60,604 nt of DNA from contig DAOOGN010000009.1 in the NCBI GenBank assembly GCA_035415725.1, forward strand, positions 1-60,604, in the 5' to 3' direction. The position numbers were made by a program, and so were the translations under genes. This document shows positions 35,430 through 44,349 of the stretch, in pieces. Position 1 is the stretch's first letter. Each line of letters opens with the position of its first letter. The stretch is from DSWT01 sp035415725. GTDB taxonomy: Bacteria > Chloroflexota > Anaerolineae > B4-G1 > SLSP01. Under the pieces are notes generated by a model. The model saw only the letters and a list, made by a program, of their open reading frames with translations. It was not told where the DNA came from and did not search any database.

Positions 35430-37316
35430 CTATTTCTCCGCCGCGCGGGGGATCCAGACGCGCATCGCCCCCGCGCCACGATTCGCCCAGGCATAATACG
35501 GCACGGCGGTCAACGTCGCGTCGCGGTAGGGCACGGTCCGATTGGACACGGGCAGGTAGAGGTGATCTTTCCACGGGCCTGGTCCGGCAACTTTCCCCGG
35601 TATCTCAACGGCCACCACGCCGCCCAGCAGGTCAGGACGCCGGACGGCTTGCAGGGGCTTGCCGGGGTCAAGGCACACATCCAGCAAATCAACGTCCGGC
35701 TGATCGACTTCTTCCAGGCAGTAGATCAGCGGCCCGCGCTGGATGACGACGCAATCGCGCACGGCGTCCACGCGGGGATGCGCTTCGACGAGCATGGGGG
35801 GCATCGCCAGCTCAAGCTCAATCACATCTCCCGCCTTCCAGATCTGTCGGACGGTCGCCATATGGTTCTCGATCACGAATGGCTCGACAGGCTCGCCGTT
35901 GACGCCAAGCATCGCCCCCTTGCACCATTCTGGCACCCGCAGGGCCAATGTCCAGGCCGCGTCGGTGGTCTCCACGATAGTGACGCGCACTTTGCCGTCC
36001 CAGGGATAGTCAGTTTCGACCCGCAAGGTTGCGCGCGGGCCGCCCTGGGCCTCCCCGGTTGTTATGGTCACAGGCATATACTGGTAGATCTGGAGACCCT
36101 CTCCATTAACCGTCGCCGCGTAGTGCGCGACCACCGCAATCTGACGCATGACGTTCGGCGGACAGCAGGCGCAACCATACCATTCCGGACGCTCGATCCC
36201 GCCCCGGCTCTGCAAAGGGTTGACGTAGAAATAGCGGCTGCCATCCAGCGATACACCGCTGAGGAATCCGTTGTAAAGGGAGCGCTCCAACACATCGGCG
36301 AAACGGGCTTCGCCGGTGGCGAGCAGCATACGCCAGTTCCACATCATCGCGGCGATGGCGGCGCACGTCTCGCAGTAACAATGATCGGTGGGGAGATCGT
36401 AAGCCGGACCGAACGCCTCGCCGTGCGGTTGAGCGCCAAACCCACCGGTGACATGCATCTTGCGCGTGGTCATGTCGTACCACAGCCGTTCGAGCGCAGC
36501 GATCAGCGTTGGATCCCCGGTTTCCATGTAAACATCGGTCACGCCGGCGGTGAGATAAAGCTGGCGCACGGCGTGACCTTCGACCATGCTGGCTTCACGC
36601 ACGGGCACACGATCCTGGTGATAGGCGGGGCCGAATTGGCCGTAGCCCCCCATCTTGTTTTTGCCACGCTGATCCACGAAAAAGGACGCCAGGTCGAGAT
36701 AACGCCGGGTGCCGGTTTCACGGTACAACTCCACCAGCGCCAACTCAATCTCCGGATGCCCCGGCGCGCCGGGGCGCTTATCCGGGCCGAAGACCGTGGC
36801 GATGTGATCGGCAAAGCGGCAGGCTACGTCTAACAGCCGCCGGTCGGCGGTGGCACGGTGCATCGCCACCGCCGCCTCGAAGAGATGCCCCGCGCAGTAC
36901 AATTCGTGATCGTGATCCAGGTTCGTCCAGCGTTGATCCGGCTTATTCACCTGGTAATAGGAATTGAGATACCCATCGGGCTGCTGCGCGGCGACAATCA
37001 AGCCGATGACTTCGTCCGCCATGTGCTCCACTTCCGGGTCGCGGACGTTCGCCAGATCGTAGGCCGCCGCTTCGAGCCATTTATACACGTCCGAATCCAT
37101 GAACACGGGGCCCGAGTATTCCCCCTCGCCGGTGCCGCCCGCCAGCCGCAGGTTGTTGAAGTTGCCGGCGCGTTCCAACTGACGGTAGCCATGCGGCAGA
37201 CTCACCTGCCGGTTGACCGTCTGCTTGTTCAGCCAAAAACCATCTGTGACCGCTACACTGCCCACAGGCAGTGAACGCTGCCGGGCATAAGGACTCGAAC
37301 GTGTCGTGACGTGCAT
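35430..37316 (-). CDS. GH127 beta-L-arabinofuranosidase
   Basis: This 628-residue cytoplasmic enzyme (no signal peptide) is of glycoside hydrolase family 127. The (alpha/alpha)6 barrel has VYKWLEAAAY, QPDGYLNSYYQ, ELYCAGHLFEAA and HVTGGFGA. The zinc/catalytic-cysteine motif WYGCACCPPN lies near residue 380, matching the unusual cysteine-nucleophile mechanism of the family. It would release L-arabinose from beta-arabinofuranosyl oligosaccharides after import. ATG 37316 is chosen because GGGAGG lies just upstream; the longer frame to 37688 runs into the divergent promoter region. It is divergent from the LacI gene and followed by the FGGY kinase gene. Confidence 0.92.
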   Translation of the reverse strand: MHVTTRSSPYARQRSLPVGSVAVTDGFWLNKQTVNRQVSLPHGYRQLERAGNFNNLRLAGGTGEGEYSGPVFMDSDVYKWLEAAAYDLANVRDPEVEHMADEVIGLIVAAQQPDGYLNSYYQVNKPDQRWTNLDHDHELYCAGHLFEAAVAMHRATADRRLLDVACRFADHIATVFGPDKRPGAPGHPEIELALVELYRETGTRRYLDLASFFVDQRGKNKMGGYGQFGPAYHQDRVPVREASMVEGHAVRQLYLTAGVTDVYMETGDPTLIAALERLWYDMTTRKMHVTGGFGAQPHGEAFGPAYDLPTDHCYCETCAAIAAMMWNWRMLLATGEARFADVLERSLYNGFLSGVSLDGSRYFYVNPLQSRGGIERPEWYGCACCPPNVMRQIAVVAHYAATVNGEGLQIYQYMPVTITTGEAQGGPRATLRVETDYPWDGKVRVTIVETTDAAWTLALRVPEWCKGAMLGVNGEPVEPFVIENHMATVRQIWKAGDVIELELAMPPMLVEAHPRVDAVRDCVVIQRGPLIYCLEEVDQPDVDLLDVCLDPGKPLQAVRRPDLLGGVVAVEIPGKVAGPGPWKDHLYLPVSNRTVPYRDATLTAVPYYAWANRGAGAMRVWIPRAAEK

Positions 37317-37449
37317 GATAACCTCCCGATAAGAAAAAATTTTTGCCGGTTCACTTTTCAACCTATTATAACCCAATATGAATTTTCGTTCCAACCTCCC
37401 AAAGGTGCAGGTGTGCGGGAAATTATCTCGAATAATCCGAAATTGCCTA

Positions 37450-37478
37450 TTGACAAATAAGCTTATATGGAGTAAAAT
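37450..37478 (+). promoter_or_regulatory. promoter of the lacI-type regulator operon
   Basis: TTGACA at 37450-37455 and TAAAAT at 37473-37478 have a 17-bp spacer. The predicted start of transcription falls inside the LacI-type operator array that follows. Confidence 0.8.
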
Positions 37479-37516
37479 GTAATCGATTTCAGAAACCGTT
37501 TTCTGAAATCGATTTC
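37479..37516 (+). promoter_or_regulatory. triple LacI-type operator array
   Basis: Three boxes with a central CG, TAATCGATTTC, GAAACCGTTTTC and GAAATCGATTTC, have their CG centres at 37484/85, 37497/98 and 37510/11, exactly 13 bp apart. Together 37481-37514 form a near-perfect palindrome with 17-bp arms. The array covers the initial transcribed region of the regulator promoter, as expected for autoregulation. Confidence 0.8.
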
Positions 37517-37560
37517 TGCAAATACTTGCAAAACAGGCTCCTCGTGTAAGGTCATAGAAC

Positions 37561-38613
37561 ATGGCACGTAAGACTATCGCGGATGTGGCGCGCCTGGCTA
37601 CTGTTTCCAAAGCCACGGTCAGCCGTGTGCTGGCCGGGCAGGACAAATACATCCGCCCAGAGACCCGCCGACGGGTTCTAAAGGCCATTGATGAACTGGG
37701 TTACCGGCCAAGCGACACGGCGCGGAGCCTCAAATCGAAGCGTAGCTGTACTCTAGGCGTTGTGGGGTACGGTTTGGAATTCTTCGGGCCCTCCTGTACG
37801 ATCTCCGGCATCGAACAAGAAGCCAGTGAGCTGGGCTACACGTTGCTTCTGCATCTGATCCGCCAGCCAGAGAACAATAATGTTGAAGAACTCTTGGAGA
37901 AGATGCAATCGCGTTATGTGGATGGCATCATTTGGGCGGTGCCGGAGATCGGTAACAATCACGCCTGGTTGGACGACAAGACGCGCTGGCCTTCCGTACC
38001 CATCATCTTCCTCAGCGCCGAGCCGCGCCCGGATCGATTTGTGGCGGTAGTGGACAACTACAACGGCGGGCTGATGGCGACCCGCCATCTGATCGCCCAG
38101 GGATGCCAAAACATCGGCTTGATCAGCGGGCCGTTGGATTGGTGGGAAGCACGCCAGCGCAAACTCGGCTGGAAAGACGCTCTGGAAAGCGTCGGATTGC
38201 CCCGCCAGGAGGGATTTGTGGTCGAAGGGAATTGGTCAGCCACCAGCGGCGAATATGGTCTGATGCAACTGTTGAGCCATCACCCTGAAATCGATGGCGT
38301 CGTGGTCAGCAATGACCGGATGGCGGTAGGCGCCTTCAAGACGGCCCAACAGTTAGGCCGGCACATTCCTGAGGACCTCGCCATTATTGGCTACGATGAT
38401 GTCCAAGACGCCGAGTATTTCTCGCCGCCCCTCTCCACGATACGCCAGGATATGATCGAATTGGGTCGCCTCGCGGTTAGAAAGCTAGGGCAGGTCATCG
38501 AAGCCCAGCACAACGATATTGTCTGTCCGCCCGAAGCCGTTATCCTGCAACCGGAACTTATCGTACGCACCAGCTCACTTTTGAACAAAGGAGGGGACGT
38601 TTATGGGGGTTGA
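37561..38613 (+). CDS. LacI family transcriptional regulator of the pentose locus
   Basis: This 350-residue regulator has an N-terminal helix-turn-helix (TIADVARLATVSKATVSRVL, residues 5-24) followed by the hinge ARSLKSKRS and a periplasmic-binding-protein-like sensor domain (SNDRMAVGAFKTAQQLG, IGYDDVQDAEYFSPPLST). It is divergent from the GH127-FGGY unit and overlaps the ribulokinase start by 11 bp. The operator array just upstream indicates autoregulation and probably control of both sides, with relief by an arabinose-related sugar. The effector is inferred from the genes controlled. Confidence 0.92.
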   Translation: MARKTIADVARLATVSKATVSRVLAGQDKYIRPETRRRVLKAIDELGYRPSDTARSLKSKRSCTLGVVGYGLEFFGPSCTISGIEQEASELGYTLLLHLIRQPENNNVEELLEKMQSRYVDGIIWAVPEIGNNHAWLDDKTRWPSVPIIFLSAEPRPDRFVAVVDNYNGGLMATRHLIAQGCQNIGLISGPLDWWEARQRKLGWKDALESVGLPRQEGFVVEGNWSATSGEYGLMQLLSHHPEIDGVVVSNDRMAVGAFKTAQQLGRHIPEDLAIIGYDDVQDAEYFSPPLSTIRQDMIELGRLAVRKLGQVIEAQHNDIVCPPEAVILQPELIVRTSSLLNKGGDVYGG

Positions 38614-40285
38614 CAAGTACACCATCGGCGTGGATTATGGGACCGCCTCAGGGCGCGCCCTTTTGGTCAATGTGGCGACCGGTGAAGAGGCCGCGAGCGC
38701 CGTCCATCCCTACGGCGACGGCGTGATCGACACGCACCTCCCCGGCAGTGATAAGCCGCTTCCACCTGATTTTGCGTTACAAAACCCTCAAGACTATATC
38801 ACCGTGCTGCAAGAGACCGTTCCCGCCGTCCTGCGCCAAAGTGGTGTTGCGCCGGAAGATGTCATCGGCATCGGCACAGACTTCACCGCCTGCACCATGC
38901 TGCCCGTCGATGTCACAGGGACGCCCCTCTGCATGTTGCCGGCATGGCGCGACAACCCCTACGCCTGGGTCAAGATTTGGAAACATCACGCCGCACAGCC
39001 GGAGGCCAATGCGCTCAATAAAACGGCGCACCAGCGCGGTGAGACCTGGATCAACCTCTACGGCGGTAAGATTTCGTCCGAATGGCTCATTCCCAAGATT
39101 TGGGAGACACTGAACAAAGCACCGGAAGTTTATGCGGCCGCGGACCGTTATCTCGAAGCCGCAGACTGGATTGTACTGCAACTCACCGGCGAAGAAAAAC
39201 GCAATGCCTGTACCGCCGGTTACAAAGCGCTCTGGAACAAGCGCAGTGGCTACCCCAGCGACGATTTTTTCGCCGCGCTCGACCGACGCCTGCGCGATGT
39301 AGTCGACAGCAAACTGTCGCGCGACATTTATCCTCTGGGAGAACGCGCCGGAACGCTGACGGCGGAGATGGCCGCATTGACCGGCCTCAGGCCCGGCATT
39401 GCCGTGCCGGTCGGCAATGTCGACGCTCACGTTGCTGTCCCGGCTGCTACCGTCGTCGGCCCCGGGCAGATGGTAGCGATCATGGGTACGTCCACATGCC
39501 TGATGGCGCTGGGTGAGCAGGAACACATCATTGAAGGGATGTGCGGTGTGGTGGAAGACGGAATCATCCCCGGATTTTACGGCTTCGAAGCGGGGCAATC
39601 ATGCGTGGGCGATCACTTCGCCTGGTTTGTCGAGAACGGCGTGCCGCCGGCCTATCACGAGGAGGCCGCGCGCCGTGGGCTGACCGTCCACCAGTGGCTG
39701 GAAACATTGGCGGCGCGCCAAAAGCCCGGCGAACACGGACTGCTGGCGCTGGACTGGTGGAATGGCAATCGTTCCATCCTGGTGGACGCGGATTTGACAG
39801 GGCTGCTCCTGGGGGCCACCCTGGCGACTCGCCCCGAAGACATCTACCGCGCGTTGATCGAGGCCACCGCCTACGGCGCGCGTATCATCATTGAATCTTT
39901 CCAGGCGGCGGGTGTCCCGGTGAATGAGATTGTTGCCTGTGGAGGTTTGCCGGGGCGGAATCACTTGTTGATGCAGATCTACGCCGACGTGACCGGACGG
40001 GAGATCAAGGTCGCCGCTACTGAGCAGGCTGGGGCGCTTGGCGCGGCGATGTTCGCGGCGGTGGCAGCCGGCAAAGCGGCGGGGGGGTATCAAACCATCT
40101 TCGAGGCGGCGCAGGCGATGGCCCATCTGCAAGATATAACCTACAAGCCCATCCCGGCGCACAAGGCGGTCTACGATCAACTTTACGCCGAGTACGTCAA
40201 ACTGCACGATTATTTTGGGCGGGGGGCCAACGATGTGATGAAGCGTTTGAAGTCGCTGCGTCAGCAGGTGGTAGCCAATGGTTAG
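38603..40285 (+). CDS. araB: ribulokinase (AraB-like FGGY kinase)
   Basis: This 560-residue cytoplasmic kinase converts L-ribulose to L-ribulose 5-phosphate with ATP. AraB-type features are GVDYGTASGRALLV at the N-terminus, IGIGTDFTACTMLPVD near residue 95, ISSEWLIPKIWE, NVDAHVAVPA and IMGTSTCLM. The C-terminal ATP site is IVACGGLPGRNHLLMQIYAD. AAGGAGGGG lies just before ATG 38603, within the regulator's last codons. It is the only arabinose-pathway enzyme of the AraBAD set in the window: no isomerase (AraA) or epimerase (AraD) is visible, so these must lie elsewhere. Confidence 0.9.
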   Translation: MGVDKYTIGVDYGTASGRALLVNVATGEEAASAVHPYGDGVIDTHLPGSDKPLPPDFALQNPQDYITVLQETVPAVLRQSGVAPEDVIGIGTDFTACTMLPVDVTGTPLCMLPAWRDNPYAWVKIWKHHAAQPEANALNKTAHQRGETWINLYGGKISSEWLIPKIWETLNKAPEVYAAADRYLEAADWIVLQLTGEEKRNACTAGYKALWNKRSGYPSDDFFAALDRRLRDVVDSKLSRDIYPLGERAGTLTAEMAALTGLRPGIAVPVGNVDAHVAVPAATVVGPGQMVAIMGTSTCLMALGEQEHIIEGMCGVVEDGIIPGFYGFEAGQSCVGDHFAWFVENGVPPAYHEEAARRGLTVHQWLETLAARQKPGEHGLLALDWWNGNRSILVDADLTGLLLGATLATRPEDIYRALIEATAYGARIIIESFQAAGVPVNEIVACGGLPGRNHLLMQIYADVTGREIKVAATEQAGALGAAMFAAVAAGKAAGGYQTIFEAAQAMAHLQDITYKPIPAHKAVYDQLYAEYVKLHDYFGRGANDVMKRLKSLRQQVVANG

Positions 40286-40483
40286 GTTTTCTTCAAAGAG
40301 GCAAAGGAGGTGCAAAGCAAAACAATAGGCGAGATTGGAAAAAGAAGTGCCTGCTCAGGGATTGCCGTTTCTAAGCAGACACTTCCGGTCAGGCGACACA
40401 GCCTTGATATGAGGCTCTATCGCATGCTCATTATATCACATACATCTCCGTAAGGAGAACCCAATATATAAGGAGAGAGGATC

Positions 40484-41473
40484 ATGTTTCGCTTCAAAAA
40501 ACACATTTTCCTGTTTGTCGTGACTGCTATGATTCTGGCAGCCTGTGGTGGCAGCGCCACTCCTACGCCGGCAAAAAAAGCCAGTTGTGCACCCAACTGC
40601 AAATATACCGATATGACCTTTTGCTATCCGCAGCTCGGTGCTGAGAGCGACTGGCGCACGGCGAACACCGCTTCTTTCAAGGAGACTGCCGGTGAATATG
40701 GCGTGCGCTTGATTTTCTCGGATGCCCAGCAGAAGCAGGAAAACCAGATTTCTGCTATGCGCTCATGCATCCAGCAAGAAGTCGATGTGATCGGCCTTCC
40801 GCCAGTGGTCGAAGATGGGTGGGAAGCTGTTTTGACAGAAGCCAAGAACGCCGGCATCCCTGTCATTATCGTAGACCGCAGTGTCAGCGCCGATCCATCC
40901 CTGTATGCGGCGCATATCGGTTCTGACATGGTTCTGGAAGGCGAACGCGCTGCTGAGGAGTTCAATAAAGCGATGCCCAATGGAGGCGCTGTGCTCGAGT
41001 TGTCCGGAACGACAGGCTCTGGGGCAGCCGTTGGACGCGCGAAAGGCTTCCGCAACAAACTCAATGCCAATATTACGATTCTTGATTCTCAGACTGGCAA
41101 CTTCACGCGGGCTGAGGCCCTCCCGGTGATGCAGGCTTTCCTGCAGAAATACAAACCCGGCGTTGATTTCCAGGGCATCTTCATCCACAATGACGATATG
41201 GGCATTGGTGCCATCGAAGCGCTCAAGGCTGCGGGCGTCAAACCTGGCGATCTCTTCATTGTCTCCGTGGACGGCACGCGCGGCGGCTTCCAGGCCATGG
41301 TGGATGGCTGGTTCCAGGCTGATGTGGAATGCAATCCACTCCTGGGACCTCAGGTCATGGAAATGGCTTTGAAGCTCATGAATGGTCAACCGGTTGACCG
41401 GGAAGTGCTCACCAACGAGACGGTCTATTACCCGGATAATGCGGCTGAGTTACTGCCGACTCGCAAGTATTAA
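40484..41473 (+). CDS. sugar ABC transporter substrate-binding lipoprotein (YtfQ-like)
   Basis: This 329-residue binding protein is anchored by a lipobox (MILAAC, C21) and has a two-lobed sugar-binding fold: IGLPPVVEDGWEAVL, AGIPVIIVDRSV, IHNDDMGIGAIEAL and IVSVDGTRGG. The closest pattern I recognise is YtfQ, the galactofuranose-binding protein, rather than RbsB. ATAAGGAGAG precedes the start. An ATPase and two different permeases follow, as in the ytfQRT-yjfF operon. With the GH127 enzyme nearby, a furanose-form pentose such as L-arabinofuranose is the favoured ligand; this is inferred. Confidence 0.85.
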   Translation: MFRFKKHIFLFVVTAMILAACGGSATPTPAKKASCAPNCKYTDMTFCYPQLGAESDWRTANTASFKETAGEYGVRLIFSDAQQKQENQISAMRSCIQQEVDVIGLPPVVEDGWEAVLTEAKNAGIPVIIVDRSVSADPSLYAAHIGSDMVLEGERAAEEFNKAMPNGGAVLELSGTTGSGAAVGRAKGFRNKLNANITILDSQTGNFTRAEALPVMQAFLQKYKPGVDFQGIFIHNDDMGIGAIEALKAAGVKPGDLFIVSVDGTRGGFQAMVDGWFQADVECNPLLGPQVMEMALKLMNGQPVDREVLTNETVYYPDNAAELLPTRKY

Positions 41474-41518
41474 ACTACACAGTGCGGTCGCGGTAAACGC
41501 GCGAAGACGCACCTGGTC

Positions 41519-41556
41519 GATAGAGAAGCGGCGCGATAAGACGTCGCTTCTCTATC
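41519..41556 (+). repeat. 12-bp stem-loop after the binding-protein gene
   Basis: GATAGAGAAGCG (41519-41530) and CGCTTCTCTATC (41545-41556) pair perfectly. In ABC operons such a hairpin often protects the binding-protein message and reduces readthrough into the ATPase gene. No T-run follows directly. The rest of the 273-bp gap also contains an imperfect inverted repeat built on CACGGATTGC/GCAATCCGTG (about 41615-41672). Confidence 0.65.
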
Positions 41557-41746
41557 CTGGATAAAACAATTTCGGTTCTTCAGGATTTCGCAGGGTCGAA
41601 ATAAAAAAACAGCCACGGATTGCCCAGATTGACACGCAAAGTATAAAAAGTCAGTGCAATCCGTGTCATCTGTGACAAAAGCTGAAGCTGTTTTTCCATC
41701 GCCACGTAAAGTCCCAGAGAACCACCATTTCGGGCAGGTGACTTCC

Positions 41747-43261
41747 ATGAACGATGCAATAGATGTAGTCAAAATGTTGGGAATCACGAAATACTTTCCA
41801 GGCGTGATTGCGCTCGAAGATGTCGACTTTGTATTGCGAAAGGGAGAAATCCACGCTCTGGTAGGAGAAAATGGGGCCGGAAAATCCACGCTGATCAAGG
41901 TCTTGACGGGCGTGGAACAGCCGGATAAAGGCACCATTGAGCTTGATAATAAAATTGTGCAGGTGCACTCTCCCCAACATTCCCAGGAACTTGGCATCAG
42001 TACGGTTTATCAGGAGGTCAATCTCTGTACTAATATCTCCGTTGCCGAGAACATCATGCTCGGGCGGGAGCCGCGTCGCTTCGGGAGTATTCGCTGGCAA
42101 AGGATGAATGAACTGGCTCAAAAGGCGATCAACCGCTTGAGCATTGACGTCGATGTGACCCAGCCACTGGGGAATTATTCTGTTGCCATCCAACAGATGG
42201 TGGCCATTACGCGCGCGCTGGAAGTCCTGTCGGCTAAAGTGCTGATTTTAGACGAACCGACCTCTAGCCTGGATATTCACGAAACGAATTTGCTCTTCGA
42301 TGTCATGCGCAAACTAAGGAACGAGGGCCTGGGCATCATCTTCATCACGCATTTTCTCGATCAGGTGTACCAGATAGCGGATCGGATTACGGTCCTGCGG
42401 AACGGCAAGCTGGTAGGTACTTATGAGGCTTCTTCTCTGCCCCGCGTTGAACTGGTCGCCAAAATGCTGGGACGCAGTTTGACGGAGCTGGATGCCATGT
42501 CAAAAGTAAAATCTCCAGAAGCAGAGAAAAAGGACAGGCTCCCTGTGGTGGAAGCCAAAGGACTGGGGCTGGCGAGGTCCCTGGAGCCGGTGGATCTGGA
42601 ATTGTATGCGCATGAAGTTTTGGGTATTGCCGGATTGTTAGGTTCTGGACGCACGGAGATGGCGCGTTTGATTTTTGGCATCGATGCTCCAGATAACGGC
42701 TCTCTCCTCGTTGAGGGCAAGAAGGTGAATAAATTTTCTCCCCTTGAATCGCTGAAGCGGGGGATTGCCCTGTGTCCCGAAGATCGTAAGGCAGAGGGAG
42801 TGGTGGGGGATCTGACCGTCCGTGAAAATATCATCCTGGCATTGCAGGCGCGTTACGGGTGGTTCAAATTTCTCTCCCCCCAAAAGCAAAGTGAAATCGC
42901 CGACAGGTATATTCAGTTGTTAGGAATTGCTACGCCTTCTCCTGAACAGTTGGTCAAGAATTTGAGCGGCGGCAATCAACAGAAAGTCATCCTGGCCCGT
43001 TGGCTGGCAACGAATCCCACGGTGCTCATTTTGGATGAACCGACTCGCGGAATCGACGTGGGCGCCAAAACAGAGATTCAAAAACTGGTGATGCAATTGG
43101 CGGAGGAGGGCAAATCATGTGTGTTTATCTCCTCTGAATTGGAAGAAGTCATGCGGGTCAGCGACCGTGTGGCCGTCCTGCGGGATCGCAAAAAGGTTGC
43201 CGAATATGCCGGTGACGTAGATGAGAAAACCCTCATTCAAGCTATGGCAGGAGAAGCATGA
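41747..43261 (+). CDS. sugar ABC transporter ATPase with two nucleotide-binding domains (YtfR-like)
   Basis: This 504-residue protein has two ABC domains in tandem, as in RbsA/MglA/YtfR. Domain 1 has Walker A GENGAGKSTLIK and Walker B LILDEPTSSLD; its signature region is LGNYSVAIQQMV, degenerate as in this family. Domain 2 has a degenerate Walker A (GLLGSGRTEMARL), the signature LSGGNQQKVILARW and Walker B LILDEPTRGIDVG. ATG 41747 is chosen over the frame start at 41654 because alignment with the family begins at VVKMLGITKYFPGV; its Shine-Dalgarno is weak (GGCAGGTGA). It overlaps the first permease gene by four bases (ATGA). Confidence 0.9.
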   Translation: MNDAIDVVKMLGITKYFPGVIALEDVDFVLRKGEIHALVGENGAGKSTLIKVLTGVEQPDKGTIELDNKIVQVHSPQHSQELGISTVYQEVNLCTNISVAENIMLGREPRRFGSIRWQRMNELAQKAINRLSIDVDVTQPLGNYSVAIQQMVAITRALEVLSAKVLILDEPTSSLDIHETNLLFDVMRKLRNEGLGIIFITHFLDQVYQIADRITVLRNGKLVGTYEASSLPRVELVAKMLGRSLTELDAMSKVKSPEAEKKDRLPVVEAKGLGLARSLEPVDLELYAHEVLGIAGLLGSGRTEMARLIFGIDAPDNGSLLVEGKKVNKFSPLESLKRGIALCPEDRKAEGVVGDLTVRENIILALQARYGWFKFLSPQKQSEIADRYIQLLGIATPSPEQLVKNLSGGNQQKVILARWLATNPTVLILDEPTRGIDVGAKTEIQKLVMQLAEEGKSCVFISSELEEVMRVSDRVAVLRDRKKVAEYAGDVDEKTLIQAMAGEA

Positions 43262-44349
43262 AAAAGACAGCATTGCTTAAAAAAATCCGTGACAGCCAGT
43301 TATTCTGGCCACTTGTGGCCTGGGTGCTCATTCTCATTTTCAATGCCATTGTGGAGCCTGGGTTTTTTAGACTCGGCATCATCGAAGACCCCGTCTACGG
43401 AAAACACTTGTACGGCAATCTGATTGACATCTTCAATAATGGAGCGCCCCTGATGTTGGTGGCTATCGGGATGACGCTGGTGATTGCCACGGGCGGCGTT
43501 GATCTTTCGGTGGGCGCCGTCATTGCTATTTCAGCGGCGATGGGCGCCGTTTTAATCAATCCGGCGCTGGGGAATCAACTGATCACGAACGACATCTTGA
43601 CCAGAAACGCCACCAACACCCCCCTACCTCTCATCATCCTCGCCGATCTTGCCGCCGGGACGTTATGCGGCTTATGGAACGGCTTATTGGTTTCCAGAGC
43701 CAGAATCCAACCGATGGTGGCTACGTTGATCTTGATGGTGGCCGGTCGTGGCATTGCCCAACTCATTACCAATGGGCAAATCATGACGATTTATTACACG
43801 CCCTATTTCTGGTTTGGCAATGGCTATATCCTGGGTTTGCCGGTCTCGATTTATATTGTAGCGGTCGTCTTGCTCCTGGCCTGGCTATTGGTGCGTAAGA
43901 CCGCCATCGGTCTGTTCATTGAATCGGTCGGGATCAATGCCAAATCCACGTTCTACAGTGGCATCAACGAGAAAAACGTCAAACTATTAGCCTATGCCTT
44001 CTGCGGGTTTTGTGGCGCGATCGCCGGCCTCATTCTCAGTTCCTATGTCCACAGCGCCGATGGCAATAACAATGGTTTGAACTATGAGTTGGATGCTATC
44101 CTGGCGGTCGTCATGGGAGGGACGTTGATGACAGGCGGACGTTTCTCCATGCTGGCCAGTGTGATTGGCGCGGTCGTCATCTGGACCTTCACGGTGACGG
44201 TTTATAGCCTGGGTGTGCCGGCCAATGCCCTGTTAGCTGCCAAAGCCGTATTGGTCTTGCTGGTGATCTTGCTCTACTCCGATTACTCCCGCCGTTTGAT
44301 GAATCGATTATTCGAGCGCAGAGGTTCTCAACATGATACAGCGCATTAA
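43258..44349 (+). CDS. sugar ABC transporter permease (YtfT-like)
   Basis: This 363-residue membrane protein of the AraH/RbsC family has about eight to ten helices. It contains IGMTLVIATGGVDLSVGAVIA in the first third (split: IGMTLVIATGG, VDLSVGAVIA) and the cytoplasmic coupling region SVGINAKSTFYSGINEKNVK. It differs clearly from the second permease, so the channel is likely a heterodimer, as in YtfT-YjfF. The start overlaps the ATPase stop, and its 3' end overlaps the next gene by 17 bp, indicating translational coupling. Confidence 0.9.
   Translation: MKKTALLKKIRDSQLFWPLVAWVLILIFNAIVEPGFFRLGIIEDPVYGKHLYGNLIDIFNNGAPLMLVAIGMTLVIATGGVDLSVGAVIAISAAMGAVLINPALGNQLITNDILTRNATNTPLPLIILADLAAGTLCGLWNGLLVSRARIQPMVATLILMVAGRGIAQLITNGQIMTIYYTPYFWFGNGYILGLPVSIYIVAVVLLLAWLLVRKTAIGLFIESVGINAKSTFYSGINEKNVKLLAYAFCGFCGAIAGLILSSYVHSADGNNNGLNYELDAILAVVMGGTLMTGGRFSMLASVIGAVVIWTFTVTVYSLGVPANALLAAKAVLVLLVILLYSDYSRRLMNRLFERRGSQHDTAH

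Noticed and set aside
34143..36833. 896-codon open frame on the plus strand across the kinase and GH127 genes
   Set aside because: It is antisense to two clearly recognised genes, shows no domain, and has the Arg/His-rich composition of GC-driven shadow frames.
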